Assembly (NCBI GenBank): GCA_020056045.1
Contig: JAGVIM010000169.1
Location: forward strand, 1-13,332
Direction: 5' to 3'
Source of the DNA: Nanobdellota archaeon
GTDB lineage: Archaea; Nanobdellota; Nanobdellia; Pacearchaeales; GW2011-AR1
Length of the DNA: 13,332 nt
Made by a program: the position numbers and the translations under genes. Positions 6,288-12,054 of this stretch are shown here, piece after piece. Numbering within the stretch: position 1 is the stretch's first letter; the number at the start of each line of letters is the position of its first letter. The notes below the pieces were generated by a model. The model was not told the DNA's origin. It searched no databases and was given only the letters and a program-made list of their open reading frames with translations.

Positions 6288-7060
6288 TCTATTTTATATT
6301 TAATAAATACCTTATCCAAATCCCCTTTAAGGATTCTAAAACCAGAACCATGGTCGTGATGTTTTCCAATTAGTTTTATATTTTTAGTTTTTCTATAAAC
6401 CCCTAATCTAAAATCATATTTTATTATTCCTTGTCTTATATAATCTAAAAACTTATCAAAAGTTAAACCCGAAAGAAGTATGGCGCTGTTAAATTTAAAG
6501 AGTTCTTTTCCATTTTCTTTTTTATGATCTGCCTCAATAAAGATAATATACCTACATTTATGTTCTATTATGTCTTTTAGTTTATCAAAAGGATAGTATG
6601 CAGTTACAGAATTATCTAAACTATTGGTTTCAAGATCCTTAACTCTAATAAATATTTTTTTATTTATATTATCTATTTCTAAAAGAAACCCATATTTTCC
6701 TTTACAAGTATTAAACTTATCTGCTGAAAATGTTGTATGTAGAATTTTAGCATCTTTGAATTCTCCATCAAGGTAACCAAATGTATTTCGTATAACATTA
6801 TTAATACCTTTAGGATCTGGGGATTTAGTAAATAAAGTAACCATAGCATCTGAAAGTGCTCTTGCAGACTTTAATTCAATTAACCCCTTATAATCAGCAG
6901 ATTTATCATTATTCTCAAAAATTCCTAACATATCCTCAGCAGTCTTTCCTATTCCGGTATCATGGAATCTTTTAGAGTCAATAAAACCCAACTCCCTCAG
7001 TTTCTTAAATTCTGCTTTAAACTCTTCTAAAATACTTTCATATTCCAAATCCATAAACAT
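6284..7060 (-). CDS. MvaI/BcnI-family type II restriction endonuclease
   Basis: The 258-aa protein has family landmarks in order: TGIGKTAEDMLGIFEN (35-50), the PD-(D/E)XK core ADYKGLIELKSAR with Asp56, Glu62 and Lys64, LFTKSPDP (76-83), and the C-terminal RLGVYRK with KHHDHGSGFRI (233-243). MvaI and BcnI are small, monomeric, Mg-dependent enzymes that cut CCWGG and CCSGG; the exact site here cannot be read from the protein. All catalytic residues look intact. The gene converges on the two methyltransferases, overlapping by four bases. A second ATG at 7054 is possible, and a TATA-like ATTTAAA/TAATTAT stretch at 7076-7088 fits either start as leaderless. Readthrough from the upstream same-strand genes may add to expression. 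Confidence 0.9.
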   Translation of the reverse strand: MFMDLEYESILEEFKAEFKKLRELGFIDSKRFHDTGIGKTAEDMLGIFENNDKSADYKGLIELKSARALSDAMVTLFTKSPDPKGINNVIRNTFGYLDGEFKDAKILHTTFSADKFNTCKGKYGFLLEIDNINKKIFIRVKDLETNSLDNSVTAYYPFDKLKDIIEHKCRYIIFIEADHKKENGKELFKFNSAILLSGLTFDKFLDYIRQGIIKYDFRLGVYRKTKNIKLIGKHHDHGSGFRILKGDLDKVFIKYKID

Positions 7061-7094
7061 TCTAAGAAAAGTTCGTTTAAATAATTATGCGAAT

Positions 7095-7238
7095 TCACTC
7101 CCCATCCTCACTTTCAATCAACCCACACCACTCACACTCTTCCTCTTTCCCACTATCTTTTGGACAAGGCCCACATAATAATTTAATCCCCCTCTTCCAA
7201 ATATCTTCACCATCCTCTGATGATGTCTTCATCTTCAC
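7095..7238 (-). CDS. Small CxxC...CxxC protein, probable zinc ribbon
   Basis: A 47-aa reading frame starts at GTG 7238 (or ATG 7232) and ends 34 bases before the endonuclease start. Its second half reads LLCGPCPKDSGKEEECEWCG, giving two CxxC pairs spaced like a zinc ribbon, and it ends in an acidic tail (IESEDGE). It lies 39 bases after the 122-aa gene on the same strand. No clear ribosome binding site is seen. The plus-strand frame over the same bases is rich in Ser, Pro and His and looks like a shadow. The function is unknown; it could be an accessory protein of the endonuclease, but only position supports that. Confidence 0.5.
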   Translation of the reverse strand: MKMKTSSEDGEDIWKRGIKLLCGPCPKDSGKEEECEWCGLIESEDGE

Positions 7239-7277
7239 TAATTTTATCTATACTCTAATAATTTTCATCATCTTCAT

Positions 7278-7646
7278 TTAAACTCCCCTATCAATCAAAC
7301 TTACCTTGAAATCTTTTTCTATTCTCACAAAATTAACAATATCCTGCGATAATTCTTTTTTATTTATTTTAGAGCTGATTCTGGAATAATTTAACATTGA
7401 TAAATCCTCATACAATCCCCGAGATTTAATTAGATTTGTTAATGTGGTTTTATCTTCAGGATAAATTATTTTATCATATGGTTTTACAGAACACATCTTA
7501 TGTGTTCCAAAAATAAGTTCTTTATTTTCTAATTTTGCAATATTAATAAGCTCTGATTTAATATTATTTATTTTATCTTCTATTTCCTTTTGTTGCTTGT
7601 TTAGATTATCAAGCTCATCAACAAGGCTTTTATCTATGCTTTCCAT
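7278..7646 (-). CDS. Stand-alone domain resembling the C-terminus of PD-(D/E)XK (RecB/Cas4-like) nucleases
   Basis: A 122-aa protein. Residues 5-40 are a probable coiled coil (NLNKQQKEIEDKINNIKSEL). After it come ELIFGTHKMCSVKPYDKIIY (43-62) and LYEDLSMLNYSRISSKI, ending with VNFVRIEKDFKVSLIDRG. This layout is what I recall from the C-terminal tail of archaeal and candidate-phylum RecB-type PD-(D/E)XK proteins, where a helical pair precedes an I-FGSN..K-V..Y-K-(F/Y)P stretch. The nuclease domain itself is absent, so this is a detached or remnant domain rather than an enzyme. It starts nine bases after the 328-aa gene and is clearly in the same transcription unit. Family assignment is from memory of the pattern and is moderate at best. 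Confidence 0.7.
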   Translation of the reverse strand: MESIDKSLVDELDNLNKQQKEIEDKINNIKSELINIAKLENKELIFGTHKMCSVKPYDKIIYPEDKTTLTNLIKSRGLYEDLSMLNYSRISSKINKKELSQDIVNFVRIEKDFKVSLIDRGV

Positions 7647-7655
7647 TTTCTCTGT

Positions 7656-8642
7656 TTATAATAACACATTATTTATTTTGTCCTTTAGTTCAATAGGAAT
7701 TAGGGCAGATTTATACAATTTTCCATCTGGATAAGGCATTTTTCCGATAAAAATTAACCCTCTGACAAGCAGCGACCCAATAGTGGATTTTGGGATTCCT
7801 TTATCTAACCACCAAAAATCCATTTCATCATCAAATTTATTCAATCTTGAATATTTGATATATCCTCCCTCTTTTAATATTAACTTTAAGACATATTTTG
7901 AATCTTCATTTAACCAATTTATAATTTTTTCAATTTCCTGATTGATTTTATCAGATATTAATTTTATTTTTTCTTCTTTTTTGTTTGATTTTATTTCATA
8001 TAATCTGCAAATGGCATCAATCCATTGAGATGGATAATTCTTAAGCATAGCAGTAATTTTTTTATCCTTGTTTAAAATTTTATTTTGGATCTTTTTTATG
8101 TTATTTTCTTCAAACCAATCCATCAGTTCTTTAGGATCTTGGATTTTAAAAGCCCCTAAATCTGTTCTTTTTACAATAAAAGCACCACAAAATCTATACA
8201 TATTATCAAACTCATGAATCCTCCCTTTGATTTCACGCCCTACTTTAAATAAATCCACATCCATTGTATCATACAACTTAATATTATAATTTTCACCTGT
8301 ATCTGTTTTTTTAAGGATCACTTCAGGACCCGATATAGAAATTATTTTAAATTCTCCCCTTACAAAATTTTTCATCTTTAGTATACTCTGTTTTAAACTT
8401 TCGGGAATTTGAGGATTTTCCTTTACAAATTCTTCCACCATAGTCCTGCCTGTTTCAGAAAGGGGTTTTTCAATAATTAGCCAATCTAAAAAGTTTTTGA
8501 AATATAGTTCCTCATCATCCAATTCATAATTTTCATAAGGAAATTCATCAATAAACTTATCATAAAATTCTTCAAATCTATCACCATATTTTTTATCTGC
8601 AAATTCAAATATTTCCTGCTTGAAATTAGATTCATTTATCAT
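7656..8642 (-). CDS. Unknown 328-aa protein with beta-rich middle and likely C-terminal winged helix
   Basis: Not recognised with certainty. The N-terminus is acidic and helical (FYDKFIDEFPYENYELDDEE) and leads to FKNFLDWLIIEKPLSETGRT, wording I associate with the N-terminal region of some SEC-C-type proteins. Residues about 94-160 look like a small beta barrel (GEFKIISISGPEVILKKTD, then VGREIKGRIHEF). Residues about 246-322 look like a winged helix: EDSKYVLKLILKEGGYIKYS, then PKSTIGSLLVRGLIFIGKM. There is no catalytic signature. Its ATG overlaps the stop of the zinc-protein gene (ATGA), so the two are coupled, and the 122-aa gene follows after nine bases. A DNA- or RNA-binding role fits but is not shown. 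Confidence 0.75.
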   Translation of the reverse strand: MINESNFKQEIFEFADKKYGDRFEEFYDKFIDEFPYENYELDDEELYFKNFLDWLIIEKPLSETGRTMVEEFVKENPQIPESLKQSILKMKNFVRGEFKIISISGPEVILKKTDTGENYNIKLYDTMDVDLFKVGREIKGRIHEFDNMYRFCGAFIVKRTDLGAFKIQDPKELMDWFEENNIKKIQNKILNKDKKITAMLKNYPSQWIDAICRLYEIKSNKKEEKIKLISDKINQEIEKIINWLNEDSKYVLKLILKEGGYIKYSRLNKFDDEMDFWWLDKGIPKSTIGSLLVRGLIFIGKMPYPDGKLYKSALIPIELKDKINNVLL

Positions 8643-8878
8643 TTTCTATCCTTTTGCAATACTTCAAATAAATCTTCATTCTTCTCACTTTTCGAGGATT
8701 TAATCAATTTATTATAATATTTAGGATATTCAACCTTGATCCTTTCAATCTTTACTTTGATATATTCATCCTTGCATTTATCTGAGCAGAACAATAGGAC
8801 TTTTTCATCAGAAAATTGTGGAGATAAAAATATACCTGATTCAACTTCCTTTTTGCAGGTTTTGCATGTTTCTGCCAT
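8639..8878 (-). CDS. TRASH/YHS-like small zinc-binding protein
   Basis: A 79-aa protein beginning MAETCKTCKKEV, with FCSDKCKDEYIKVKIERIK at about 29-48. Two CxxC-type pairs separated by a short hydrophobic stretch, with CSxKC followed by a helix, match the TRASH/MYM/YHS treble-clef group that binds zinc or other metals. The rest is a basic helix and a charged tail. Its 3' end overlaps the 328-aa gene by four bases. A TATA-like AAAATTATAAG near 8903 would place a leaderless start at ATG 8878, while the AbrB-like gene 40 bases upstream could also drive it. A metal sensor or protein-interaction adaptor is likely; the exact role is unknown. Confidence 0.8.
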   Translation of the reverse strand: MAETCKTCKKEVESGIFLSPQFSDEKVLLFCSDKCKDEYIKVKIERIKVEYPKYYNKLIKSSKSEKNEDLFEVLQKDRK

Positions 8879-8918
8879 ATCTTATTTTAATATCTCCGAA
8901 CTTATAATTTTATCTATA

Positions 8919-9098
8919 TTATTTTACACTCTTATTATTTTTCTTTTTCCTTATCTTGATTTCACCATCATTTGCTTCAGCTTCAAGTTCATACCCTTCA
9001 AGATTGGACTCTTTGACACATTGAGATGGGATAACTAAGGCATATTTATAATAATTCTTGTTTTTCATTTTATTTGATAATTGCTTTTGAATTCTCAT
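8919..9098 (-). CDS. AbrB/SpoVT-like DNA-binding protein, second copy
   Basis: A 59-aa protein, MRIQKQLSNKMKNK, with core YYKYALVIPSQCVKESNLEG and then YELEAEANDGEIKIRKKK. It aligns with the 53-aa protein at 2358-2519 over nearly its whole length and shares the QKQLS start and basic end, so the two are paralogues. The usual LKKGD turn is changed to LEGYE, so DNA affinity or partner choice may differ. An in-frame TAG precedes the ATG by two codons, so the start is certain. A TATA-like AAATATAAAT centred near 9125 puts ATG 9098 at +1. It is the first gene of the minus-strand series that leads toward the endonuclease. Confidence 0.82.
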   Translation of the reverse strand: MRIQKQLSNKMKNKNYYKYALVIPSQCVKESNLEGYELEAEANDGEIKIRKKKNNKSVK

Positions 9099-9113
9099 AT
9101 ATCTCTAAAATAT

Positions 9114-9183
9114 TCTGCATATTTATATTTGACGGAACATACTACTTAAAAGTTATAATTTGGGTACCTAAAGATTTATAAAG
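9114..9183. promoter_or_regulatory. Divergent control region, second copy of the AbrB-linked module
   Basis: The minus promoter (TATA near 9125) serves the 59-aa AbrB-like gene. The plus promoter, GTACCTAAAG with TTTATAAAG (9164-9183), serves the 82-aa gene at 9207. Bases 9143-9183 match 2566-2606 at 33 of 41 positions without gaps. The core GGTACC (9163-9168) overlaps the plus-strand BRE just as TCTGTACC does in the first copy. Only one such motif is seen here, against three in the first region. Confidence 0.6.
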
Positions 9184-9206
9184 CCATTTTAATAATTTAC
9201 CTCGGG

Positions 9207-9455
9207 GTGAATGAATTCAAAACAAAATCACTTGGAATAGGATGGAGAAGCAAAATTATACAAAAAAGAGCATCATTTTATATTTCTATAAATAAGCTAG
9301 TTGCACAAGGCAATGATTTGGAAAAAGGTCAGGAATTATATTCTTATCTTGCAGAAAGCCCTGATGAAAGAAAAATCATAATTACTTATCTTGATGGAAA
9401 AAAACAAGGAAATGAACATGATAAGAACTTAATCATGAAACACAAAAAAATTTAA
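9207..9455 (+). CDS. Probable AbrB-like small protein, third in the window
   Basis: An 82-aa protein from a GTG start at 9207. Residues about 10-60 (RSKIIQKRASFYISINKLVA, then LEKGQELYSYLAE and ERKIIITYLDGK) follow the AbrB swapped-hairpin pattern: strand, S-(F/Y)-x-ISI-x-KL, a helix, L-KG, strand, strand. The usual proline of the IPK motif is Asn here. GTG 9207 lies about 30 bases after the TATA at 9175-9182, so the leader is only a few bases; an ATG at 9211 is in another frame. It is divergent from the 59-aa AbrB-like gene and lies 22 bases upstream of the Bro-N gene. It may regulate the Bro-N gene or form part of the same circuit. Confidence 0.7.
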   Translation: MNEFKTKSLGIGWRSKIIQKRASFYISINKLVAQGNDLEKGQELYSYLAESPDERKIIITYLDGKKQGNEHDKNLIMKHKKI

Positions 9456-9477
9456 ACTAAGATATATTTAAAAAACC

Positions 9478-10362
9478 ATGACTGAAGAAAATAAGAAAAA
9501 TGATAGTGAAAGCAATACTCATATTGCTATTTTTAATGGAAAGGCTATTCGAAGAACCTGGTTTGCAGAAAGATGGTGGTTTGTTATTGAGGATATTATC
9601 TCTACTTTAACAGATTCTAATGATCCAAAGCAGTATATAAATAAAATGAAACAAAGGGATAATATACTTTCAGAAGCATGGGTACAAATTGTACATACCC
9701 TTCAAATCCAGACTACTGGTGGAAAGCAAGCTATGAATTGCTCTGATACAGAAGGAATTCTTAGGATAATCCAATCAATCCCCTCCAAAAAAGCAGAGCC
9801 CTTCAAAAGATGGCTTGCAAAAGTTGGTTATGAGAGAATACAGGAGATTGAAAACCCAGAACTCGCCCAGGAAAGGATGAAGAAGCTTTATGAATTAAAA
9901 GGGTATTCCAAAGATTGGATTGAAAAAAGATTAAGGGGAATAGCTATAAGGCAGGAATTGACTGATGAATGGAAAAACAGAGGCATGCGGCAAGAAATTG
10001 AATTTGCAATTCTTACAAATGAGATAAGCCAGGCGACTTTTGGAAAAACAGTTGAAGAATATAAGAAATTCAAAAAATTAAAAAAAGAAAATCTCAGAGA
10101 CCATATGGATGACCTTGAACTTATATTCACAATGCTTGGAGAGGCTTCAACAACCGCAATAACAAAAGCAAAAGATGCTAAGGGGTTAGAGGAAAATAAG
10201 ATTGCAGCAAGACAAGGTGGTGAAGTTGCAGGCAATGCAAGAAAAGAACTTGAATCAAAAACAGGAGAAGATGTTGTTACAGAAGAAAATTTTTTATTTA
10301 TTCCTGAAAAGAAAAAGAAGAAAAGGAAGAAGTTGATAGATTCTTATCAGGAAATTATGTAA
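9478..10362 (+). CDS. Bro-N domain protein of the DinD/antirepressor type
   Basis: A 294-aa protein. Residues about 13-115 form a Bro-N domain: HIAIFNGKAIRRTWF, WWFVIEDIISTLTDS, then GGKQAMNCSDTEGILRIIQS and KAEPFKRWLAKVG. The rest matches the long C-terminal part of DinD-like proteins, with GYSKDWIEKRLRGIAIRQEL, ATFGKTVEEYKKFKKL, NLRDHMDDLELIFTMLGEA and GGEVAGNARKELESKTG. It ends with a lysine-rich run (about 278-286) and a short tail. These proteins are DNA-binding regulators; DinD of E. coli is linked to RecA inhibition in the SOS response, and Bro-N proteins are common in viruses and mobile elements. A TATA-like AATTTAAAC near 9452 is 26 bases from the ATG, so the mRNA is leaderless. Its presence suggests a past or present link to a mobile element. 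Confidence 0.9.
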   Translation: MTEENKKNDSESNTHIAIFNGKAIRRTWFAERWWFVIEDIISTLTDSNDPKQYINKMKQRDNILSEAWVQIVHTLQIQTTGGKQAMNCSDTEGILRIIQSIPSKKAEPFKRWLAKVGYERIQEIENPELAQERMKKLYELKGYSKDWIEKRLRGIAIRQELTDEWKNRGMRQEIEFAILTNEISQATFGKTVEEYKKFKKLKKENLRDHMDDLELIFTMLGEASTTAITKAKDAKGLEENKIAARQGGEVAGNARKELESKTGEDVVTEENFLFIPEKKKKKRKKLIDSYQEIM

Positions 10363-10456
10363 AGAACATTTCAACTCAAGGGAAAGTTTTTGCACCCACA
10401 ATAACTTACACATAGATTATTTAAGATTTGTTTTACTAAAAATTTTGGTGATTAAA
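10363..10456 (+). promoter_or_regulatory. Promoter and ribosome binding site of the DIP1984-family gene
   Basis: GATTATTTAAGAT (10415-10427) is a TATA-like element with an expected start near 10447. GGTGAT (10447-10452) lies four bases before the ATG at 10457 and matches the Shine-Dalgarno consensus. It decides for this ATG over the in-frame TTG at 10445, which overlaps the GGTGAT itself. Nothing else is seen between the Bro-N stop and the TATA. Confidence 0.5.
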
Positions 10457-10918
10457 ATGAATCTTGGAGAAGCATTAAGTCTATTAAAAAAGGAAAAAAG
10501 CAGGCTTGTAAGACTGATAACTTTAAGAAAAGATAATGTTTTTGTGGAAGAAGGAAAAAAGACTGAATTTGACCCTAAAAAAATATCTGAAGATATAGAT
10601 AAAAAAATAGAAGATATAAGAAAATTAAAAATAAGGATTCTTAAAACAAATATAAATTCTAGATTAAAAGATGAGAGCCTCACAATTGCTGAAGCAATAA
10701 TTAAGATAGGAGACATTAGGAGTAAATTGAGTAATTTATCTACTTTATTTGATAGAAGAAAAGAAAGATGGTATTTTGAAAAAGAACCTAAAAATTATAT
10801 CTCTCAATTAGAAGAAACATTGATTGAAAAAGAAATAGAAAAACTCGAGCAGGAAAAAACACAGTTAGATAATAAAATACAGATGTCTAATTGGAATACT
10901 GAATTATTAAATCAATGA
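10457..10918 (+). CDS. DIP1984/DUF6847-family protein
   Basis: From ATG 10457 this is a 153-aa helical protein. It has the family order: MNLGEALSLLKKEKSRLVRL at the start, FDPKKISEDIDKKIEDIRKL, INSRLKDESLTIAEAI, a middle DRRKERWYFEKEP in place of the usual R-Y-x-x-S-E-I-K, and the end LDNKIQMSNWNTELL. The closing IQ..NW.T.LL is diagnostic for this group, some members of which are called septicolysin although no toxin activity is established. Heptad-like helices suggest a coiled-coil bundle. In bacteria these proteins often sit near defence or mobile genes. It follows the Bro-N gene on the same strand but has its own promoter. The function is unknown. Confidence 0.85.
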   Translation: MNLGEALSLLKKEKSRLVRLITLRKDNVFVEEGKKTEFDPKKISEDIDKKIEDIRKLKIRILKTNINSRLKDESLTIAEAIIKIGDIRSKLSNLSTLFDRRKERWYFEKEPKNYISQLEETLIEKEIEKLEQEKTQLDNKIQMSNWNTELLNQ

Positions 10919-10942
10919 ATTAATGCTTATCTATTTTATAGG

Positions 10943-11122
10943 TAAGAGGGCCAGAAAGATTAGGATAGCTTAAGAATTATATTACCAATATAAAAATTGG
11001 AGGACAAAATCCTTTACTGCTGTGTTGTGATGCCTTAAAGATTAAGGATTAATAATTAAGATTCAATCTTCAAGGACTAAAGCTCATTATCTTGACTAGA
11101 TTTTTCTTATCTGGCCTTTTTA
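10943..11122 (+). ncRNA. Candidate structured RNA closed by a 13-bp long-range stem
   Basis: Bases 10943-10955 (TAAGAGGGCCAGA) pair completely with 11110-11122 (TCTGGCCTTTTTA), counting two G-U pairs, around about 154 bases. Inside, AGCTT (10967-10971) can pair with AAGCT (11080-11084), and four small hairpins follow one another: CCAAT/ATTGG (10985-11000), AGGA/TCCT (11001-11013), CCTTAA/TTAAGG (11033-11047) and AAGAT/ATCTT (11058-11070). The 3' arm ends in five T, which could terminate transcription. No protein reading frame of note lies on either strand. A TATA-like CTATTTTATAGG (10931-10942) is too close to serve the whole stem, so readthrough from the gene upstream may be needed. It does not match any RNA family I recognise. 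It could be a trans-acting RNA or a leader element for the zinc-ribbon gene. Confidence 0.45.
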
Positions 11123-11143
11123 ATTTAAATAGAAGAAATCACA

Positions 11144-11335
11144 ATGAAAAATAAATGTCTTAAATGCTATGGATTTGGTTGGTGGGCAATCGGAGATTTA
11201 GTTCCTATTGGAGAAATGGATTTCAAAGAATATGGGAAATTTACTATTAAATGTCCTTGGTGTAATGCTGGATTTGTAAAAGGAGAAAGATATGAATTAT
11301 TAAAAAAATTAAAGAAGCAAGAAGATGAAAAATAG
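11144..11335 (+). CDS. Small zinc-ribbon protein with DnaJ-like CxxCxGxG motif
   Basis: A 63-aa protein, MKNKCLKCYGFGWWAIGDLV, with FTIKCPWCNAGFVKGERYEL later. The first pair reads CxxCxGxG as in the DnaJ central domain; the second reads CPWCNAGF. Together they should bind one zinc ion. The C-terminus is a charged helix. A TATA-like TTTTTAATTT (11117-11126) overlaps the 3' arm of the RNA stem just upstream and would place a near-leaderless start at the ATG, so formation or transcription of that stem and use of this promoter may interfere. The gene overlaps the next ORF by 11 bases. It is probably an adaptor or nucleic-acid-binding protein; the partner is unknown. Confidence 0.75.
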   Translation: MKNKCLKCYGFGWWAIGDLVPIGEMDFKEYGKFTIKCPWCNAGFVKGERYELLKKLKKQEDEK

Positions 11336-11654
11336 AAAATATAGAATAATTAAAGATTGGATTATGAAAAATGGGGCATCAACTTTTGACTTAAAGAATA
11401 AAGATATTATACTTTGGGATGGAGGTTTATTTTATATTGAAGAAGAAAAGTACAAATCCCATAAAATTGTTGGTTATAAAAAACTGAAAAATGGATTTGT
11501 AGAGGTATTATTCAGTAAGAAGAAAATAGTTCCAAGAGAAAGATATAAAGCAGTAATGTGGTTTGAAGATTTGGATGAAACTATTAATTATTTTATTAGG
11601 ATGAAAAAAATGTTGAATGGATTAGGTTATAGGACAAATAGGAAAATCAAATAA
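11325..11654 (+). CDS. Unknown 109-aa protein
   Basis: Not recognised. It begins inside the end of the zinc-ribbon gene (11-bp overlap), so the two are translated together. The first 85 residues alternate short strands, for example DIILWDGGLFYIEEEKY and HKIVGYKKLKNGFVEVLFSK, suggesting a small beta-rich fold. The last 25 are a basic helix (ETINYFIRMKKMLNGLGY, then RTNRKIK). Lysine and arginine are abundant, so nucleic-acid binding is possible. No signal peptide or membrane segment is seen. The next gene starts three bases after its stop. Confidence 0.65.
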   Translation: MKNRKYRIIKDWIMKNGASTFDLKNKDIILWDGGLFYIEEEKYKSHKIVGYKKLKNGFVEVLFSKKKIVPRERYKAVMWFEDLDETINYFIRMKKMLNGLGYRTNRKIK

Positions 11655-11657
11655 AAA

Positions 11658-11951
11658 ATGATAATGAAAAAGCAAAAAATTGGGTTAGGTTTGGAAATAA
11701 AGTATGACAAAGTCATAAAGAAGCTTAAAAAAACAGGAATATCAAAAAACAAAGCAGAAGAGTTGGCTTTTCATTTCATGGAAATTGAATATTCTTTTGA
11801 TGGATTTTTAAAAAATATAGACAATATACTTTCTTATAGGAATAAGAAAAAGATTTTAAATGAACTCAAGGATATATGGAATGAATTTGAAATTCATGTA
11901 GTATCAAGTCATATAATTCCAGTAAAAAAGATTATTATAGACTTGATTTGA
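11658..11951 (+). CDS. Unknown small helical protein
   Basis: A 97-aa protein, all helical in appearance and not recognised. The text MKKQKIGLGLEIKYDKVIKK begins at the second in-frame ATG (11664); the first is at 11658. A hydrophobic C-terminus (IIPVKKIIIDLI) is too short for a membrane helix. It is the third gene of the 11144-11951 cluster, only three bases after the second, so it is almost surely cotranscribed with the zinc-ribbon protein. No catalytic motif is visible. Confidence 0.6.
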   Translation: MIMKKQKIGLGLEIKYDKVIKKLKKTGISKNKAEELAFHFMEIEYSFDGFLKNIDNILSYRNKKKILNELKDIWNEFEIHVVSSHIIPVKKIIIDLI

Positions 11952-11967
11952 AAAACTTTATATAACC
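11951..11967 (+). promoter_or_regulatory. Strong TATA promoter upstream of the heptamer repeat
   Basis: AAAAACTTTATATAACC gives a BRE-like A-run and TTTATATAA at 11957-11965. It predicts initiation near 11986, inside the CATTAGA repeat and about 70 bases before the next gene. A second promoter lies closer to that gene. Confidence 0.5.
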
Positions 11968-11976
11968 GCCTCTAGG

Positions 11977-12002
11977 CATTAGACATTAGACATTAGACAT
12001 TA
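11977..12002. repeat. Heptamer tandem repeat CATTAGA, 3.7 copies
   Basis: CATTAGA is repeated exactly three times (11977-11997) and followed by CATTA (11998-12002). It covers the expected transcription start of the TATA at 11957-11965. Perfect short repeats expand and contract by slippage, so the leader or spacing could vary between cells. Confidence 0.85.
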
Positions 12003-12020
12003 ATTACCTTATAGAAAGTA

Positions 12021-12034
12021 AAAACTTTTTATAC
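12021..12034 (+). promoter_or_regulatory. Proximal promoter of the two-helix membrane protein gene
   Basis: AAAACTTTTTATAC carries a TATA box at about 12026-12033, 25 bases before ATG 12055, giving a leaderless transcript. Its wording copies the distal promoter at 11951-11967 (both contain AAAACTTT). Confidence 0.55.
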
Positions 12035-12054
12035 TTACAAATTCTTTATTATAC

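Noticed and set aside
7087..7281. Plus-strand frame of 64 aa rich in Ser, Pro and His
   Set aside because: Composition is unlike the neighbouring genes, and the minus strand here encodes a four-cysteine protein that makes better sense.
8736..9038. Plus-strand frame of 100 aa
   Set aside because: It covers the TRASH-like and AbrB-like genes in antisense; no promoter.
9888..10235. Minus-strand frame of 115 aa
   Set aside because: Antisense to the Bro-N/DinD-like gene, which has strong family motifs.
10417..10716. Minus-strand frame of 99 aa
   Set aside because: Antisense to the DIP1984-family gene.
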